NCBI GenBank assembly: GCA_964036155.1
Contig: OZ038422.1
Location: forward strand, 868,001 to 932,000
Direction of reading: 5' to 3'
Source: Diploscapter coronatus
Lineage: Eukaryota > Nematoda > Chromadorea > Rhabditida > Rhabditidae
Length of the DNA stretch: 64,000 nucleotides
Shown here: piece by piece, positions 38,701 to 54,653 of the stretch
Layout of the letters: each line of letters starts with the position of its first letter
How positions within the stretch are numbered: the first letter of the stretch is position 1
Notes under the pieces: generated by a model
What the model was told of the DNA's origin: nothing
Seen by the model: the letters and a program-made list of their open reading frames with translations, nothing else
The model's database searches: none
Program-made: the position numbers and the translations under genes

Positions 38701-39266
38701 TCCCAGCAAACGTTGCAACGCCCATTTCCCAGGACTTTTTTTTTTTATAAAAAAAAAAAAATTCAGGGAATCCACCAGCTGGTGCGATTGGAAGCGGTTA
38801 AAAGCGAGGTCGGTACTTCTTCTGATTTAAAATCGCCTTCTCAAGACTCCTTGCCTGACGATAAATTCATGGAGGAATTAAATGTGAGTCCTTAATGAAT
38901 TTGATACTTGAAAGTTGGTCTTAAAATATGTCGGTCTAGGCCTTTTATATTCTATACCTACTTTTTTGAGAAGATAGTAGGGAAGGGAGGTGGGGGAAAA
39001 GAAAAAAAGTGGGTGCGGAATACAATAGACTGTAGATCTAGAAAAATCGGGCTTTCTTTCAGATAACCGAAGAGAGCCCCTGTTCTTTGCCATCAGTTGA
39101 TCCTGAGAGGCTCCAAGTTCCAGAAGGGTCTTCACAACCCCTTCCAAACAAACTTAGAAGGCTTCCTGCTCAAGACATCCCATCACCAAGCCTAAATCCA
39201 GACTCACCAAGTCAAATCCCGTTGCTATCAATTCAACGTCCCTCAGAGATCACTGAAGAAGAATGA
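32761..39266 (+). CDS. TWK two-pore-domain potassium channel
   Basis: K2P leak channel subunit; two subunits make one pore. Twenty exons: 32761-32829, 32879-32997, 33226-33354, 33393-33584, 33615-33745, 33840-33871, 35982-36129, 36540-36690, 36734-36842, 36888-36981, 37024-37093, 37136-37176, 37290-37351, 37396-37558, 37602-37709, 37752-37881, 37928-38139, 38599-38681, 38767-38883 and 39063-39266; 787 residues. A cytoplasmic N-terminus of about 195 residues leads to M1 (YLLMTWIILGYGLLGGYLFM), pore 1 with filter TTIGYGN, M2 (GIPLMLLALKIIGEGI), M3, pore 2 with filter STIGFGD, and M4 (GLYFIGLALFSMVYAILQ). A long Ser/Pro-rich C-terminal tail (about 360 residues) follows. The 32-nt exon 33840-33871 is needed to keep phase but has a weak donor (GTCCCT). 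The next intron (2.1 kb) contains three antisense tRNA genes. C. elegans has dozens of twk genes; I do not assign one. Confidence 0.9.
33060..33150. mobile_element. Foldback MITE, family D
   Basis: Inverted copy of family D: CAGACCCAGAGAGCACTTTC ... GATCGTTCTCCGTAGGTCTG, with CCATAGGGGGTAGGGCGCAA inside. Intron 2 of the potassium channel. Confidence 0.75.
33428..33464 (+). repeat. Perfect 14-bp inverted repeat inside a coding exon
   Basis: Arms CTATAGGAACCTTC and GAAGGTTCCTATAG around a 9-nt loop, fully within exon 4 of the potassium channel (encoding AIGTFFSLEGSYRK). The message should form a strong hairpin here. Confidence 0.8.
34076..34228. mobile_element. Foldback MITE, family E
   Basis: GATTGGAGAGCAAAGTCGAT ... 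AATATCGACGCGTTCTCTCC with GCGAAATAGAGAGTCGCG inside. In the large intron of the potassium channel; other copies lie in the two genes at the right end. Confidence 0.75.
34374..34447 (-). tRNA. tRNA-Ile (anticodon AAU), copy 1
   Basis: Complete 74-nt cloverleaf on the minus strand. Acceptor TCCCTCA pairs with TGGGGGA; D arm GCTC/GAGC with the A-box; anticodon stem TCGTG/CGCGA with loop CTAATAA (anticodon AAT); T arm CTAGG-TTCGAGA-CCTAG; discriminator A. No intron. The middle part is typical eukaryotic tRNA-Ile(AAU); the acceptor stem is not the usual GGCC type. Confidence 0.95.
34634..35008. mobile_element. hAT-type long-terminal-repeat foldback, 375 bp
   Basis: Starts CAGGGCTGTCCCGAAACAAA and ends with the complement (TTTGTTTCTGGACAGCCCTG). 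The inverted arms are about 75 bp. Flanks ATCAGGCC and ATCTGGCC form an 8-bp target duplication with one mismatch, as expected for hAT. Located between tRNA copies 1 and 2; no coding capacity. Confidence 0.85.
35206..35279 (-). tRNA. tRNA-Ile (anticodon AAU), copy 2
   Basis: Identical in sequence to copy 1 over all 74 nt. The flanks are also related (GGCAAAAAGAAGTCG on the 3' side; GGATTGGTGAG on the 5' side), showing tandem duplication of a longer unit. Confidence 0.95.
35433..35506 (-). tRNA. tRNA-Ile (anticodon AAU), copy 3
   Basis: Third identical copy, 227 bp from copy 2, with a shorter conserved flank. All three are antisense to the potassium channel intron. Confidence 0.95.
38166..38240. 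mobile_element. Foldback element, family U
   Basis: ATATTCCACACCTACTTTTT ... AAAAAGCGGGCGTGGAAT in an intron of the channel's C-terminal region; a second copy is nearby. Confidence 0.6.
38946..39027. mobile_element. Foldback element, family U
   Basis: ATATTCTATACCTACTTTTT ... AAAAAGTGGGTGCGGAATAC; second copy, in the channel's last intron. Confidence 0.6.
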
Positions 39267-39316
39267 TTTTGACGAAAAACCCTAATCTTATTGAAACCGG
39301 TAACTCGTACAACTTG

Positions 39317-39342
39317 AATAAATTTATTGTTTGGAGAATAAA
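39317..39342 (+). terminator. Poly(A) signals of the potassium channel
   Basis: Two AATAAA hexamers (39317 and 39337) 50-75 bp after the channel stop codon. The next gene ends convergently at 39471, so the two 3' UTRs are close or overlap. Confidence 0.6.
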
Positions 39343-39470
39343 TTATATGCGAATCATTGGTATTTACAAGTCTAATTCTATGGAATGTCTAAAAATTTGA
39401 GTCTAGAAATACACGTTTCTCTAAAAAAAGTCCTGGAAGAACTTTTAAACTTGGAACTTGAGATTCGAAT

Positions 39471-41767
39471 TTAATACTCATCGTCGGACTCAATCAATTG
39501 CTGCTCGTCTTTGTGGCGTTTCGCGACTTTGGTCATTCGGTCGACTTTTTGCTTCTGAAAATTTCTCCATAAATTAAGAAAAATGAAAATAATTAACCGT
39601 ATTATGCAGAATATTGTTCTTCTTCTTGGATTTTTCCTGGATTTCTTTTACGATATCTTTCTCAATTTGATCGGACGATTTATTCTCAGAGCTTGGACTC
39701 CGGAAGGGTGACAGTTTTCGAACTACTTGGGTTACCTGAACTTTTCTCCTATTTAAACAAATCTGAAACGTCGAACCTTTTTCAAATTTCCATTCGATTT
39801 TTCGGTACCTGATCGATTTTTCAGCTTTTCTTGTAGTGAATCAGAGAATATTGAGGTCTAAATTATGTAAATTTTTAAAACATCTTAATCATTTCAATTA
39901 TTCACTTTCAATCTCATAATTCAACGCTAACTTCTCTAACTCTTTCGAGAAATTTCACTTTTTCTTTCAAGTGCCATCAATTTTTTCGGCTAGAGAGCCG
40001 TCGTCAGTAAGTAAACATATTGAATCGGGTTTGCAGAAATTCCGCAAATTCTTGAAAATCGAAACTTGTCTCATTTCCCAGGCAAAAATTAAAGGATCAT
40101 TTAGAAATCTTGCAAGAAAAACATAAGAAACTTTAGAAAATATCATTTTCCTTATTATTTTTCAAGCGCTAGAACTTGTTCTCTGCCATTTTTTTCAATA
40201 GGAAAAAGCTGTTTTCAGGTAACCTAATATCATTCCAAATAAATTGCATCATATGCTAAAATAGGCAAAAAAAAAACTAAAAATTGCATTACCTTTATCC
40301 AATCATCTTCGGAAATGACGATAATCGGCGGATTTTGTGATAGGTTACTATCCTTCGCCATTGTTGAATTATTGTTATTCGAATTTGAGTTTGACGGTTC
40401 GACCGTTAACGTATTCGTCAATGATAGCGAAGGTTCACCTGAAGAAACTTGCAATAATTCGAAATGAAATATTATGACCATGTAAGGAGGTAGATACTGC
40501 GCATACTCTTTGCAATCGCTTTCGCACGAGTCATGCCCCCTCTTTCCCCACGCTATTTCCCTTTCTCTTTCTCTTTGTTATCACTTTCGTCTCTTCAAAG
40601 CACATACTGTTTTTGGAGGTGTTGAGCCTAGGAGAGGGGAGTTGCAAAGAGTGCAATATCTACCTTCTCACATTCTATAGGAATTATTCTTGAACAGAAT
40701 AATATCTTTTATGCTATCATAAGACGATATTTTATGCGAGTTTTTAAATTTCAATATATAAAATTACAAGGTTTAATTTAATAATCCAAAGAAAGATCAA
40801 ATATGGTATTTATTGAAAATATGACTGAAGTTGCAGTATATCAGTTTAAAATTAAATTTTAGGGAAATCTTAATATTTCGAATTATAAGATAATAAAGAT
40901 TCAGTCTTAAACATCCAGAAGAGATCAAATATAGGCCTTTCTCGCAGATATTATTGTTGATGCCGAAATCTGGGAGATATGCAAAGTGATGCACACAGTT
41001 ATAGTAATTAGAAAATCGACAAATAACACGCAAAAAGGAGAAAGACTGGCTCTAAAATCGCTACTTTCTCACCTCGTTTTCGACATTTTCAAGCCCCGAG
41101 ATTTCGGTATCAACAATATTTGGAGTTACGGAACTCGCACTAGCACGTGTAGTACAAAATGAGACCGAATAACTATAACTACAGAATGGACGACAAATAC
41201 AAAAGCACACAGAGAAATTCTCGCTTTCTTTGCGCAAAAATATGAGCGTCTCTCTTTGAGAAAAACATCAGTAACAACACTTTTGTGAAGAATGGAACGG
41301 GACTGGTTCTGATAGATACCGATTGTTATGTAGTTGGACTAGAATACGTTGCAAATTATAACCACTTCATAGAATAACTGAACGAGTTAAGATATAAAAA
41401 ATTAGAGAAGAATTTTGTTGAAGCGCTTTAAAAATTTGTTGGATAGATTATTTTCGAATTGTTGTTCGGTTGGAATATTGCTTATTTTGAATTTTCAGTT
41501 ATCAGATCTATTGAAACATACCATGGATATTTGCCAATAGTTGTAATAAGATGGCATTAGAAAATGTGATTATTGGATAAGTTGGCAAATTTTACATATC
41601 AAAAATGGCGAAATAAATTTCAGTATATGTAGGTAATTAGCATAAGAGGGGGAAAATTTGCAAAATTTACCGAGTTCCTCCCGATTTGTCGAGTACTCGA
41701 TTAGACGCTGTTTTCTTCCCCCATGAGGAAGTAATTTCGACGAAATGTGGTGGGCTAGTGACGTCAT
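39471..41767 (-). CDS. Unknown 181-residue nematode protein
   Basis: Not recognised. Five exons with consistent phases: 41767-41671, 40438-40293, 39857-39777, 39735-39598 and 39554-39471. The ATG stands 7 nt behind a good acceptor (CAATTTAG), suggesting trans-splicing. The N-terminus (MTSLAHHISSKLLPHGGRKQ) is basic; then an Asn/Ser-rich stretch, an acidic IVISEDDWIK, a Ser-rich part with VVRKLSPFRSPSSENK, a charged probable helix (EKDIVKEIQEKSKKKN) and an acidic end (ESDDEY). No signal peptide or membrane segment. It looks like a soluble, possibly phosphorylated, low-complexity protein. Its first intron (1.2 kb) holds two foldback elements. It is convergent with the potassium channel. Confidence 0.65.
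40483..40672. mobile_element. Foldback element, family M
   Basis: Arms AAGGAGGTAGATACTGCGCA... and ...TTGCAAAGAGTGCAATATCTACCTTCTCAC, with CACGCTATTTCCC in the centre. Intron 1 of the unknown gene. Confidence 0.65.
40951..41120. mobile_element. Foldback MITE, family C
   Basis: TTATTGTTGATGCCGAAATC ... GAGATTTCGGTATCAACAAT. Intron 1 of the unknown gene. Confidence 0.8.
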
Positions 41768-43040
41768 CTTGCACCTAAATTGGAAATATCTCATCTTATG
41801 TTAATACACATAAAACTAAACCCAGACTTCATACGTCATTCGATATTTGAGTCAAGAAAAATGATGTGCTTCAAGTCGAGGAAAGTGTTCGAAATCGGAA
41901 ATGTACAAGAAGTACTCGACGTGTAAGTGAAATTCGAAGACGATTCTTTTCATTTTACTTCGATGAGAGATCGTTGAAAAGAGGGATGAAAAAGAAAGAG
42001 GGAGAGAAAGAAAAGATGATGTAAAAGTGGGAGAGGGAAAAAGTATCAGAAAACGAAAAAGTGAGGGAACGGTTCAAACCAAAGAAGGAAAATACGTCAA
42101 CGAATACAAATAGCCTGAGGGGAATCAAAATGGAAATAGTATGGGAACGGGTGAATAAAATGAGCTAGAGGGGGGAAGATAGTATAGGAAAAGATGGAGA
42201 AGAAAAAATTCGAAAATAGAAAGTTGGATTTTTCGGAGAAGAAAACAGGAACCCTTTCTCTGACTCTGACTCACTAACTTGCTGTTGTCGTTCATTCGAA
42301 GGATCAGACTCGAATCGATTTTTCGTGTAGGCTGCTGCCTGCAAAAATAATGTGATCTCGGCCGAGACTTCGCGCACTAATTCTGCACTTTTTTCCTAGC
42401 GCGTAAAAGCTACAATTTCCTTGACAAATTACGTAGTTAGAAGAAAAATAGGTAGAAATATCTAGTTTAACTAACGTAATGTGTCATTTCTATAGCGTTA
42501 TAAAAATACGAACGCTACAAAAATAGCATTAATGGTTAATCCTAATTTCGTTCCTAAAGAATCGGTTAAATGAGATATGAGCCTATTGAACCTGAACCGA
42601 CATTTTTCCTTTCTCTGTCTAGACTCCTCTCGAAATTCGATGCTCTCTAGCTTCGTCTGCTTCTTTCCCCCCTCAATTTCTTTTATTATTTCTCCTTCTT
42701 TACCTATGGCTCGCAGAGGCTTCTGCCTGAACGAAGGTAAACACGCCAGGTAACGAGAAATATGTGGGGCTAGAGTGAGAAATTTCGAAGAAATAGGGGA
42801 AAAGTTCAAATTTTAAGGAAAAGTGCAAATTTGCTCTAAATTGTAAAAAATTTTGATAGGTGAAAGTTGAAATGTACGTTTCAAGATAACGCTTATAAAA
42901 TATATGAACTTCCTGGTAGTACTTTATGAGTGCAGTTGAAAATATCAAAATTTACGCTTAAAAGCACTAATGAGATCAGGCATATCTAAGTTTTTTCATT
43001 AAATTCCAAGAAAATGCCGATATTTTTCAACCTATCTACA

Positions 43041-43180
43041 GACGCTGGGACGTTTTTCACCGCAAAAATTGTCATCATCTCTCGTTCCATTATTAAGGAT
43101 AGTAATTCAAACGCTGATTGGAACAATTCACGCCCCACATAAAGGAGGATATTTGCGGTGGAAAACGTTCAAACGTTTGC
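43041..43180. mobile_element. Foldback element, family S
   Basis: GGGACGTTTTTCACCGCAAA and TTTGCGGTGGAAAACGTTC form the arms. Single copy here. Confidence 0.55.
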
Positions 43181-43426
43181 TTATCTAAAGAGTAGCTCTG
43201 ATTATCAGTCGCGTATCGTAAATCATCGATAAAACTGTAATCTTTTGTATTTCAGCATTCATCTGACTCTTTGTTGGGGTCCATAAACTCGGTGAGAACA
43301 AAGAAAGCCTGATTGACTTGGGTATTGGGTTAGGTAAAATGGATAGGTAAGAAGCAGCTGTTCGGAATATAACTTATTCAAACACATTAAGAAAGGATCA
43401 TTTACAGGTCAATTGACTCTTATCAT

Positions 43427-43590
43427 TTATTGTTGATCCTGAAATCTGGGATGCGCGTGCAAAGTGGTGCAGTTGTTTTTAGCGGTCAGAAAATCGAGAA
43501 ATAGCACGCTAAAAGAAGAGAGACTGACCCTAAAATCGCTTCTTTCTTCCACCTCATTTTCGGCCTACCAGATTTCAATCATCAACAATA
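43427..43590. mobile_element. Foldback MITE, family C
   Basis: TTATTGTTGATCCTGAAATC ... CCAGATTTCAATCATCAACA, with core GAGAAATAGCACGC. Confidence 0.75.
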
Positions 43591-43782
43591 GTAGCTATAG
43601 TTGTGTGATACGAGTTAATTCGATAGTTCAAGAATGATGGCATGATCTAAATTGAAACTTATTTAATTTACTAAATATGCCATTATGCGATTGTTCTTTG
43701 AATCGTCGCATGTAATGGCCTTCTGAGATGTTGAAACCTATGGAATAATTTGACATTTTTCAAAGCACTGTCCAAACCAGGG

Positions 43783-43868
43783 CTGTTGACAAAGAACTCG
43801 CTAACCGATGTTTATAAACACCCATCACATGATAAAGCATGGGAAGGACAAAAGTGGTTATGATGTTG
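43783..43868. mobile_element. Repeat family G
   Basis: CAGGGCTGTTGACAAAGAAC ... AAAAGTGGTTATGATGTTGC. A close copy is at 55674-55765. The CAGGGCTG start resembles hAT termini. Confidence 0.6.
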
Positions 43869-43955
43869 CGCATGTTATACAAGGTGAGATTTTAACTTCG
43901 CGTACAACCCTAACTTTCCTATCTGTTGATTGTGGAGAATTGTTTAAAATCTATC

Positions 43956-44060
43956 ATGCTCAGACCTAGGGAGGACGAGATCGTCAGAAACAACCCTTAC
44001 GATCTACCACTGTAGTTTATTTTCGTCTGACGAAAGTGCTCCCCAGGTCTGATCATGCTG
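43956..44060. mobile_element. Foldback MITE, family D
   Basis: ATGCTCAGACCTAGGGAGGA ... GTGCTCCCCAGGTCTGATCA, with TTTTCGTCTGACGAAAG. Confidence 0.75.
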
Positions 44061-44898
44061 AAGCTTTAAACTCATTTTTAATTTGAAAATTCGTTTATTA
44101 ATCACAAGTTTTTTTACAATGTCAAATTTTAGAGAAAAAAAATGCAACACTGCTTAAAATGACTAGATTTCATTCAAAAATTAAATTACAATTCAAACTT
44201 CATCAGTCCACATTTCTTTAATGGGAATTAACAAATAAATGGAAGATTTGCGGGAAGTGGGTCGTAAAATTCGAATGAATAATGGCTTGGAAAATCGGCT
44301 ATTATCAAATTGAACACTCTGTGTTTTTCGCTATCTTTGAACATAGAAAAGTTAGAGACGAAGAGGAAATAGTAATGTAAGAATGAATGAAAAATTGGGT
44401 AATGATCTTGTGAATTGGCGAAAAATGAGCGGAACGGGAAATCGTAAACCAACCAAATAAAATTATGTCTGAGAATCCGATCATAATTGATCTGCTTTAG
44501 AATTAAAAAAAAAATAAATTTCTGAAAGGTTCTACAGTGAAAAAAACTATTTTTAACAACAAAAATTCAATGAATTAAAAGGTATTTCCGATGAAATGTT
44601 ATGGGACAAGATTGAGAAATAAAGAGATCCAAAATGTGCTTGAATTTTGCAGATAAAGTAAGAAAAATCGACTCGTATAGATCAGAGAAATAGACGTCAT
44701 AAAACTGTTAAGCATAGAGCCACAACGTTGAGATGCATGGAATGTCGGAGTTTCGGTAAAAGTCTATCTTTCGGAGATTAAAATCTCAATCTTCATTTTA
44801 TTGTTCGTATGCAAAATTTTCGAAAGATAAACTTGAAGCAATCTTAGTAAAAATACAGGGCTGCTTCGTTAGCCACTAGACTACGATATCGGTCTTTG

Positions 44899-49514
<4,616 letters not shown>

Positions 49515-50163
49515 CGCAGTTCCTAAAACGACTACTTTTAGTCTGACCCGAGCGTAACCACACGCTGGCTGCGAAAATTACAAAACGAAGTAATTTGAAG
49601 TGCCTAGGAATTATCATCATTACCCACTATGTGTCATTAGCGCGGAAAATGATGCGCCATAAAAGCCCCGAGAAATAGTATTTTACATAAAGAAAGGATA
49701 GAGAAAACGAAACAATGAATTAAGCGCCCCGTCCAAAATTGGGAAGGCCCTAACAATTTCTTAATTTGAAGAAAGAGCCAATTTCCTTTTCGCCTAGGCC
49801 TATATCATTTTAATTTGGCACACACTTTTGGCAATCAAAAATCTCTAGTCCTATGATTAAAGATAGACCTTGAAAAATGACTGTGGTAATTTTAAATTCT
49901 CTGCGTATATGATTATTCGATGTGCTTAATGACACCAGAGTAAATACCGAAATGTTGTAAATTAAGCGCACACGTGAGGGCCGCTAATGAATTAATTTAG
50001 AGTTTAACTTGATTTGATGAAATAAACTTTCGCGGGCCAATTCAATACAATTCCATCGTAGTCTGAGAATGATTGGCATGCGTTACGGGATGCTAGAAGT
50101 TTAGGAAAAACAGTTTAAAGTGATGCCTTTTTCATGTCGTAGCCAAACATTCAAATATTCAAA

Positions 50164-50270
50164 CGGCTATTTGAAAACCTTAAGCCACCCGAAACAGTGA
50201 GGGATTGTAGGGAAAACGACTTTTCTCACTGTTTCATATGGCTTGAGGACTTGAGGTTTCCAAGTTGCCA
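50164..50270. mobile_element. Foldback MITE, family A variant
   Basis: CGGCTATTTGAAAACCTTAA ... GACTTGAGGTTTCCAAGTTG with a changed centre (CGAAACAGTGAGG). Confidence 0.65.
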
Positions 50271-51351
50271 TTTCAAACAGACCCTATAAGTTACAAAAGT
50301 CTTCTCTCAGAATAATATGTGCCTTTAAATGGATGAGTGAAAATTTGCTTCGAAGCATTCCTTTTATACCCCCAAAAATAATTTCTGAACTAGATACTGT
50401 TTAGATCAAATTATATGACGATTTGAAACTCTGGTAACTCAAAAATGATGCATTATTTTCTACAAAATAGCTCGTGGTTCTAGAAATTTTGCAATTTTCA
50501 CTACCCACCTCCATAAAGTCGACCTTTTCGAAATTTGCGCATTTGCGTCAAACCCGGGAAATTTCCAGCTCAAATAGCTCAAAAGTAGTGTAATTGTGCG
50601 ATAATTTTGACCTGATGATATGCAGAATTAATAAATTTAATGGAACTATAAGCTATATGAGCAAAAATTGAAAATTTTCGTATAAAACTCATTTTTGTCG
50701 CCCAGAAAAATTCCACTTCCTTTGACATTTGCTAGGCATAATTATCACATACACGAGAAGATAATTTAGTTAATAAAAAAGTTTTTAAGCGATCAAAGTG
50801 CAAAATATTTCATATACATAATTAAGCGTACTGTAATTGGTGTACCTATGAAATTTCATATATAATGGATGGAAAATAATATGGTCCGTTAAAAACGCGG
50901 CTAACGCTTGATAATTAACACCCTAAAATGTGCGGAAATCTAGATTTCACCGCACACCGGATAACGAATAATGATCTTATATTATGCCAGATTTCGCCTA
51001 GCTTCCTGCTGCCTCTTAAATTTCAATTGTCTTTAGATGGAATATCTTTTAGTCTCTCAAAATTAAGCGCTATTTCCTTGCTACCAGATTTGGGCCGCGC
51101 GCTTCCCCGCTAAATTGCTTAGCAAACAATCGTCAAATCATCATCAAGCGCGTTAAGATATAAGATTGAGCATTAAGCGCGTCAATAAGGATATAAAGAT
51201 TACGGTATCTTTGCAGATGCGCTAGAAAATTGATAGATGAAATTGGAATTTTATGGGCTATAAAATAGCGATTCTTAGATAATTAATAATTAACTCTAAT
51301 TAAATTGGGATAATTAGGAAAAAGAGAATGCAACGGTTACAATTAAATCTG

Positions 51352-51428
51352 GCCTCTCGTACCTTTTGCCCCCGTTTTCTGGAAAATAGCAAAGGAAAGA
51401 AAAAAACGCGAATAAAAGGTACGAGAGG
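51352..51428. repeat. Hairpin, 13-bp arms
   Basis: CTCTCGTACCTTTT and AAAAGGTACGAGAG around a 50-nt centre containing GGAAAATAGCAAAGG. Confidence 0.6.
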
Positions 51429-54400
51429 GTAAGGGTAACTTACAATTAGAATCACTAAAAATTCGAATGTTGTTGATCATTAACTAATTAACGAGATAGT
51501 AAGGATGATTTATTGTAGGAATTAAACTACGAATTCAGAGTTTAAACTAAAAATGGAAAACTAGTACACCAAAATTCTTCCCGAATTGATGGTATATCGG
51601 TAGTGGTGTGTTAATTAACGAAAGCGAATAGCTGATAGTTAATGACTAAGACAAAGTTCTTTCTTTCCTTCTCCATCACATCTCTAGATTCTCTTCAGAG
51701 ACAATCACTATTTCCGCCTTTCTTTGCATCTTTTTATTCTTTGACCACGCCCCCTTTCCGCCTAAATTTTCGGCGCATCGCTCTTATAATGAAAGAGGAA
51801 TAGAGAGTATACGGTGAGTTAATGTCCTAATGTCAATTCGATGAGTAGTCAAGTTGGTGGATATAAATAAGTATATTTAAATTGTGTAAATTATTTGCAT
51901 AATTTTACTAGTCGAACAATGCGCAGAGCAACATTCGAATCTTATTAGAAGATTATTGATAGAGTGATTTATTGAAACTTAAATAGAAATCACAAAATGA
52001 TGAAAATAATTTACAGAAAATGTTAAAAATTGTATTGATTCTCATATGCTAGAAATAAAAAAAAAACATTGAAATTCAAACGCTTGAATAACTCATAGGC
52101 AAATTTTAGAAACGTATCACAATTCACCAATGATAAAATCTCAAAATTCCAAAATCCTCGCCAACTTTGTCCGTCTGATACCCGGAAATCCTGTAATTCT
52201 GTGAATCTCTCACTTTGTCGCCGTCTTTTGAAGTTCCAGAATTCGCTCAAGTCACTCCTCGGTGCGAAATTCGTCCTAAAATGGGAAACATTACGCCTTT
52301 TCTAAAACTTCTCTGCGTCCTTACCTTCTCCAAATGTTTTATCATAGGACTAGAGGTGAGAAACAAGTGTTACCTACAGTAATATTAGACAGAGTTTCCT
52401 ATCTTTATACACATGGGAAGGGCATGGAGTAGAGTTTAGGTAAAAACTAATAGGTGAGAATTCAGGTGTAAGTGACAACATTCACTGAACATGAAAACGC
52501 GCGTATAACCTTAGGACATGGAGTTCATATTAACCCTAAATCGGCGTTCCTTTGATATAACGCTAAAAGCATTGTAGGGGGATTGACAGGAAATAGGATT
52601 AAACTGAGGAAAATATAACTGTGTTTGAGAGATATAAAGATTGGATATGATAGAGGTTATTGGATTTAAAGAGAGAAGAAAACGCGGATAAATGAAAAGA
52701 GATCATTATTATATAAGTACGGTGATTTACAAGGGTTATCCACTTTGTAGGAATCAAAGAGAGTGGCTTAATTTTACTGTGAGAAATTGTAAAGAGCCGG
52801 TATTTGAAGATGAGCTAATAAGAATATTTTTATTGTAGGTTTTAAAAATGTCGTATTTTAATTGAAATTTGATTGGATATTCCGTTTCGATCTCTGAAAT
52901 AACTGAAATGCTCTAAATTAAAAAAAAAAAAAAAAATTTTATGTGTGCTTCAGAGAAATTCGAATTTTCATTCTGATGTTATATTTTTTTTTAATAAAAT
53001 GTGTCGATTTTCCCTTGATTGTTTATTTGCAAAAAAAAATCGCTCAAATTCAATAAATTCATCATTTCTTTTTTCCTCGAAAGCCTGACAATATGGGTGG
53101 TCACTTTCAACTTTAGCTTGGATTTGTTTAGAAGCTGACAAAATTAATGACCGTTCATTGTCAAAGGTAAACTCGAATGGTCCGCTAACCGTGTTATTCT
53201 TTTCTAAATAAACTTCAAAAACCCTAAAGATATCTTTAAAAAATCCAATGAATTTCCTTTTCCTTCAAGACTAAATCCTAATCTTACACACCCGGATATT
53301 GTCTATTAATTTGGGTCTTTATCGGCTTGAAAAGACCTCATTACCATATGACATGAAAATTAGCATAAAGCTCTATGCTCTCAGCCTTTTTTCATAAAAC
53401 ATTGCCAAATTAGCATGAAATACGTAATTTTCGTTTAATTTTCGGCAAAATTCAAAGGGGAAACTTGTAGATTAAACTACGGTAAATCCCAGGGCTATAC
53501 GCAGCTCGAATGTAAAAGGTTCTGATTCAAGTAGTCTGGGAAAATATGATGATACGAAAACAAAAATATCTATACCTATTTTTAGAACTTCCATTACCCC
53601 TACAACCCACGATAATTATGGCTTTTACTGCACACTGGATATTAATATAATTGGTAAGTTATTGACGCAAATTGCTAGCAGAAATAGTTCAAAATTCGCT
53701 TTTCCACAATAAAATTATGATGTGTTCGAAAATTCAAATGACAGGGATTAATTTAAGTAAAATACTATGGATTCGTTATGGTGTATCGAAACTGAAGCTT
53801 AAGTATCGGGAAAAGTTGACTGAAATTCTGCAAGTTAAAAAATTCCAAAGTTCTATAAAGTCATGCGTAAATGAACCGCTTATTTTGGGCCTCCTGAAAA
53901 TGTCGCGTTCTTTCTGAACTCGAAAATTCTTCATGATATTTTAACCGGAAAATTTCAACAACACATGCTACACCAGGTCCAATGGGGCTCTAATTATTTC
54001 CTCAGCTCAATCCTATCAGCCAAATAATGTCCGTCAATCAACAAAATAAACGTAGAAATGAGTGTAACAAATTTGTGTCAGCGTTTTCTTTTTGATTTAA
54101 CTTTTCATCGCCACAATTATCAAACGTGTTAAAAAGTAAATATATACTCAGAAAATGATATATATGTATGTAACTACAAAACTATTTAAAAATAAATATG
54201 CATTAAGTTTAAAGGTTACAGTAATCTAGCCATAAATTAAAATGTTCTTAGGTAATTGTCAAATGATCGATCATAGTCATGATTAAACGATATGCTAGTG
54301 TCGTTTAGTTCGATTTTCCCACAGGCGTATATACACCGATCTGTTATATTTGAGCTGGCAGATACAGGAAATTAGATGAATCAGATAAGCGGAAGAAAAT

Positions 54401-54549
54401 TGATATATGTTACAAGAAAATTCAAATCTAGTCGAATAATATTGAAGTTAATTCACCCGTAGCCTACCAACCAACAAAGAATTAATATTTTTAAAAAATA
54501 CGAATAAATTTTAATGGCGTTGGAAGCTCAATGACTTTAACCTAGGAAG

Positions 54550-54653
54550 ACAACTTGCGAACCTCGAACCATGCGAAATAGTGTGAGAAAAGAATCACTT
54601 TCCCTACCATCCCCCTCACCCTATTTCGCATGGCTTGAGGTTTCCAAATAGCC
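54550..54653. mobile_element. Foldback MITE, family A
   Basis: ACAACTTGCGAACCTCGAAC ... GGCTTGAGGTTTCCAAATAG; best-conserved core (CATGCGAAATAGTGTGAGAA and complement). Confidence 0.8.

Larger units (their letters stand above)
41768..44898. other. Intergenic, 3 kb
   Basis: No gene supported. A purine-rich plus strand at 41960-42260, then AT-rich sequence with five foldback elements (S, C, G, D and a tRNA-like fragment). It would contain the promoter of the unknown gene and the 3' UTR of vab-15. Confidence 0.5.
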
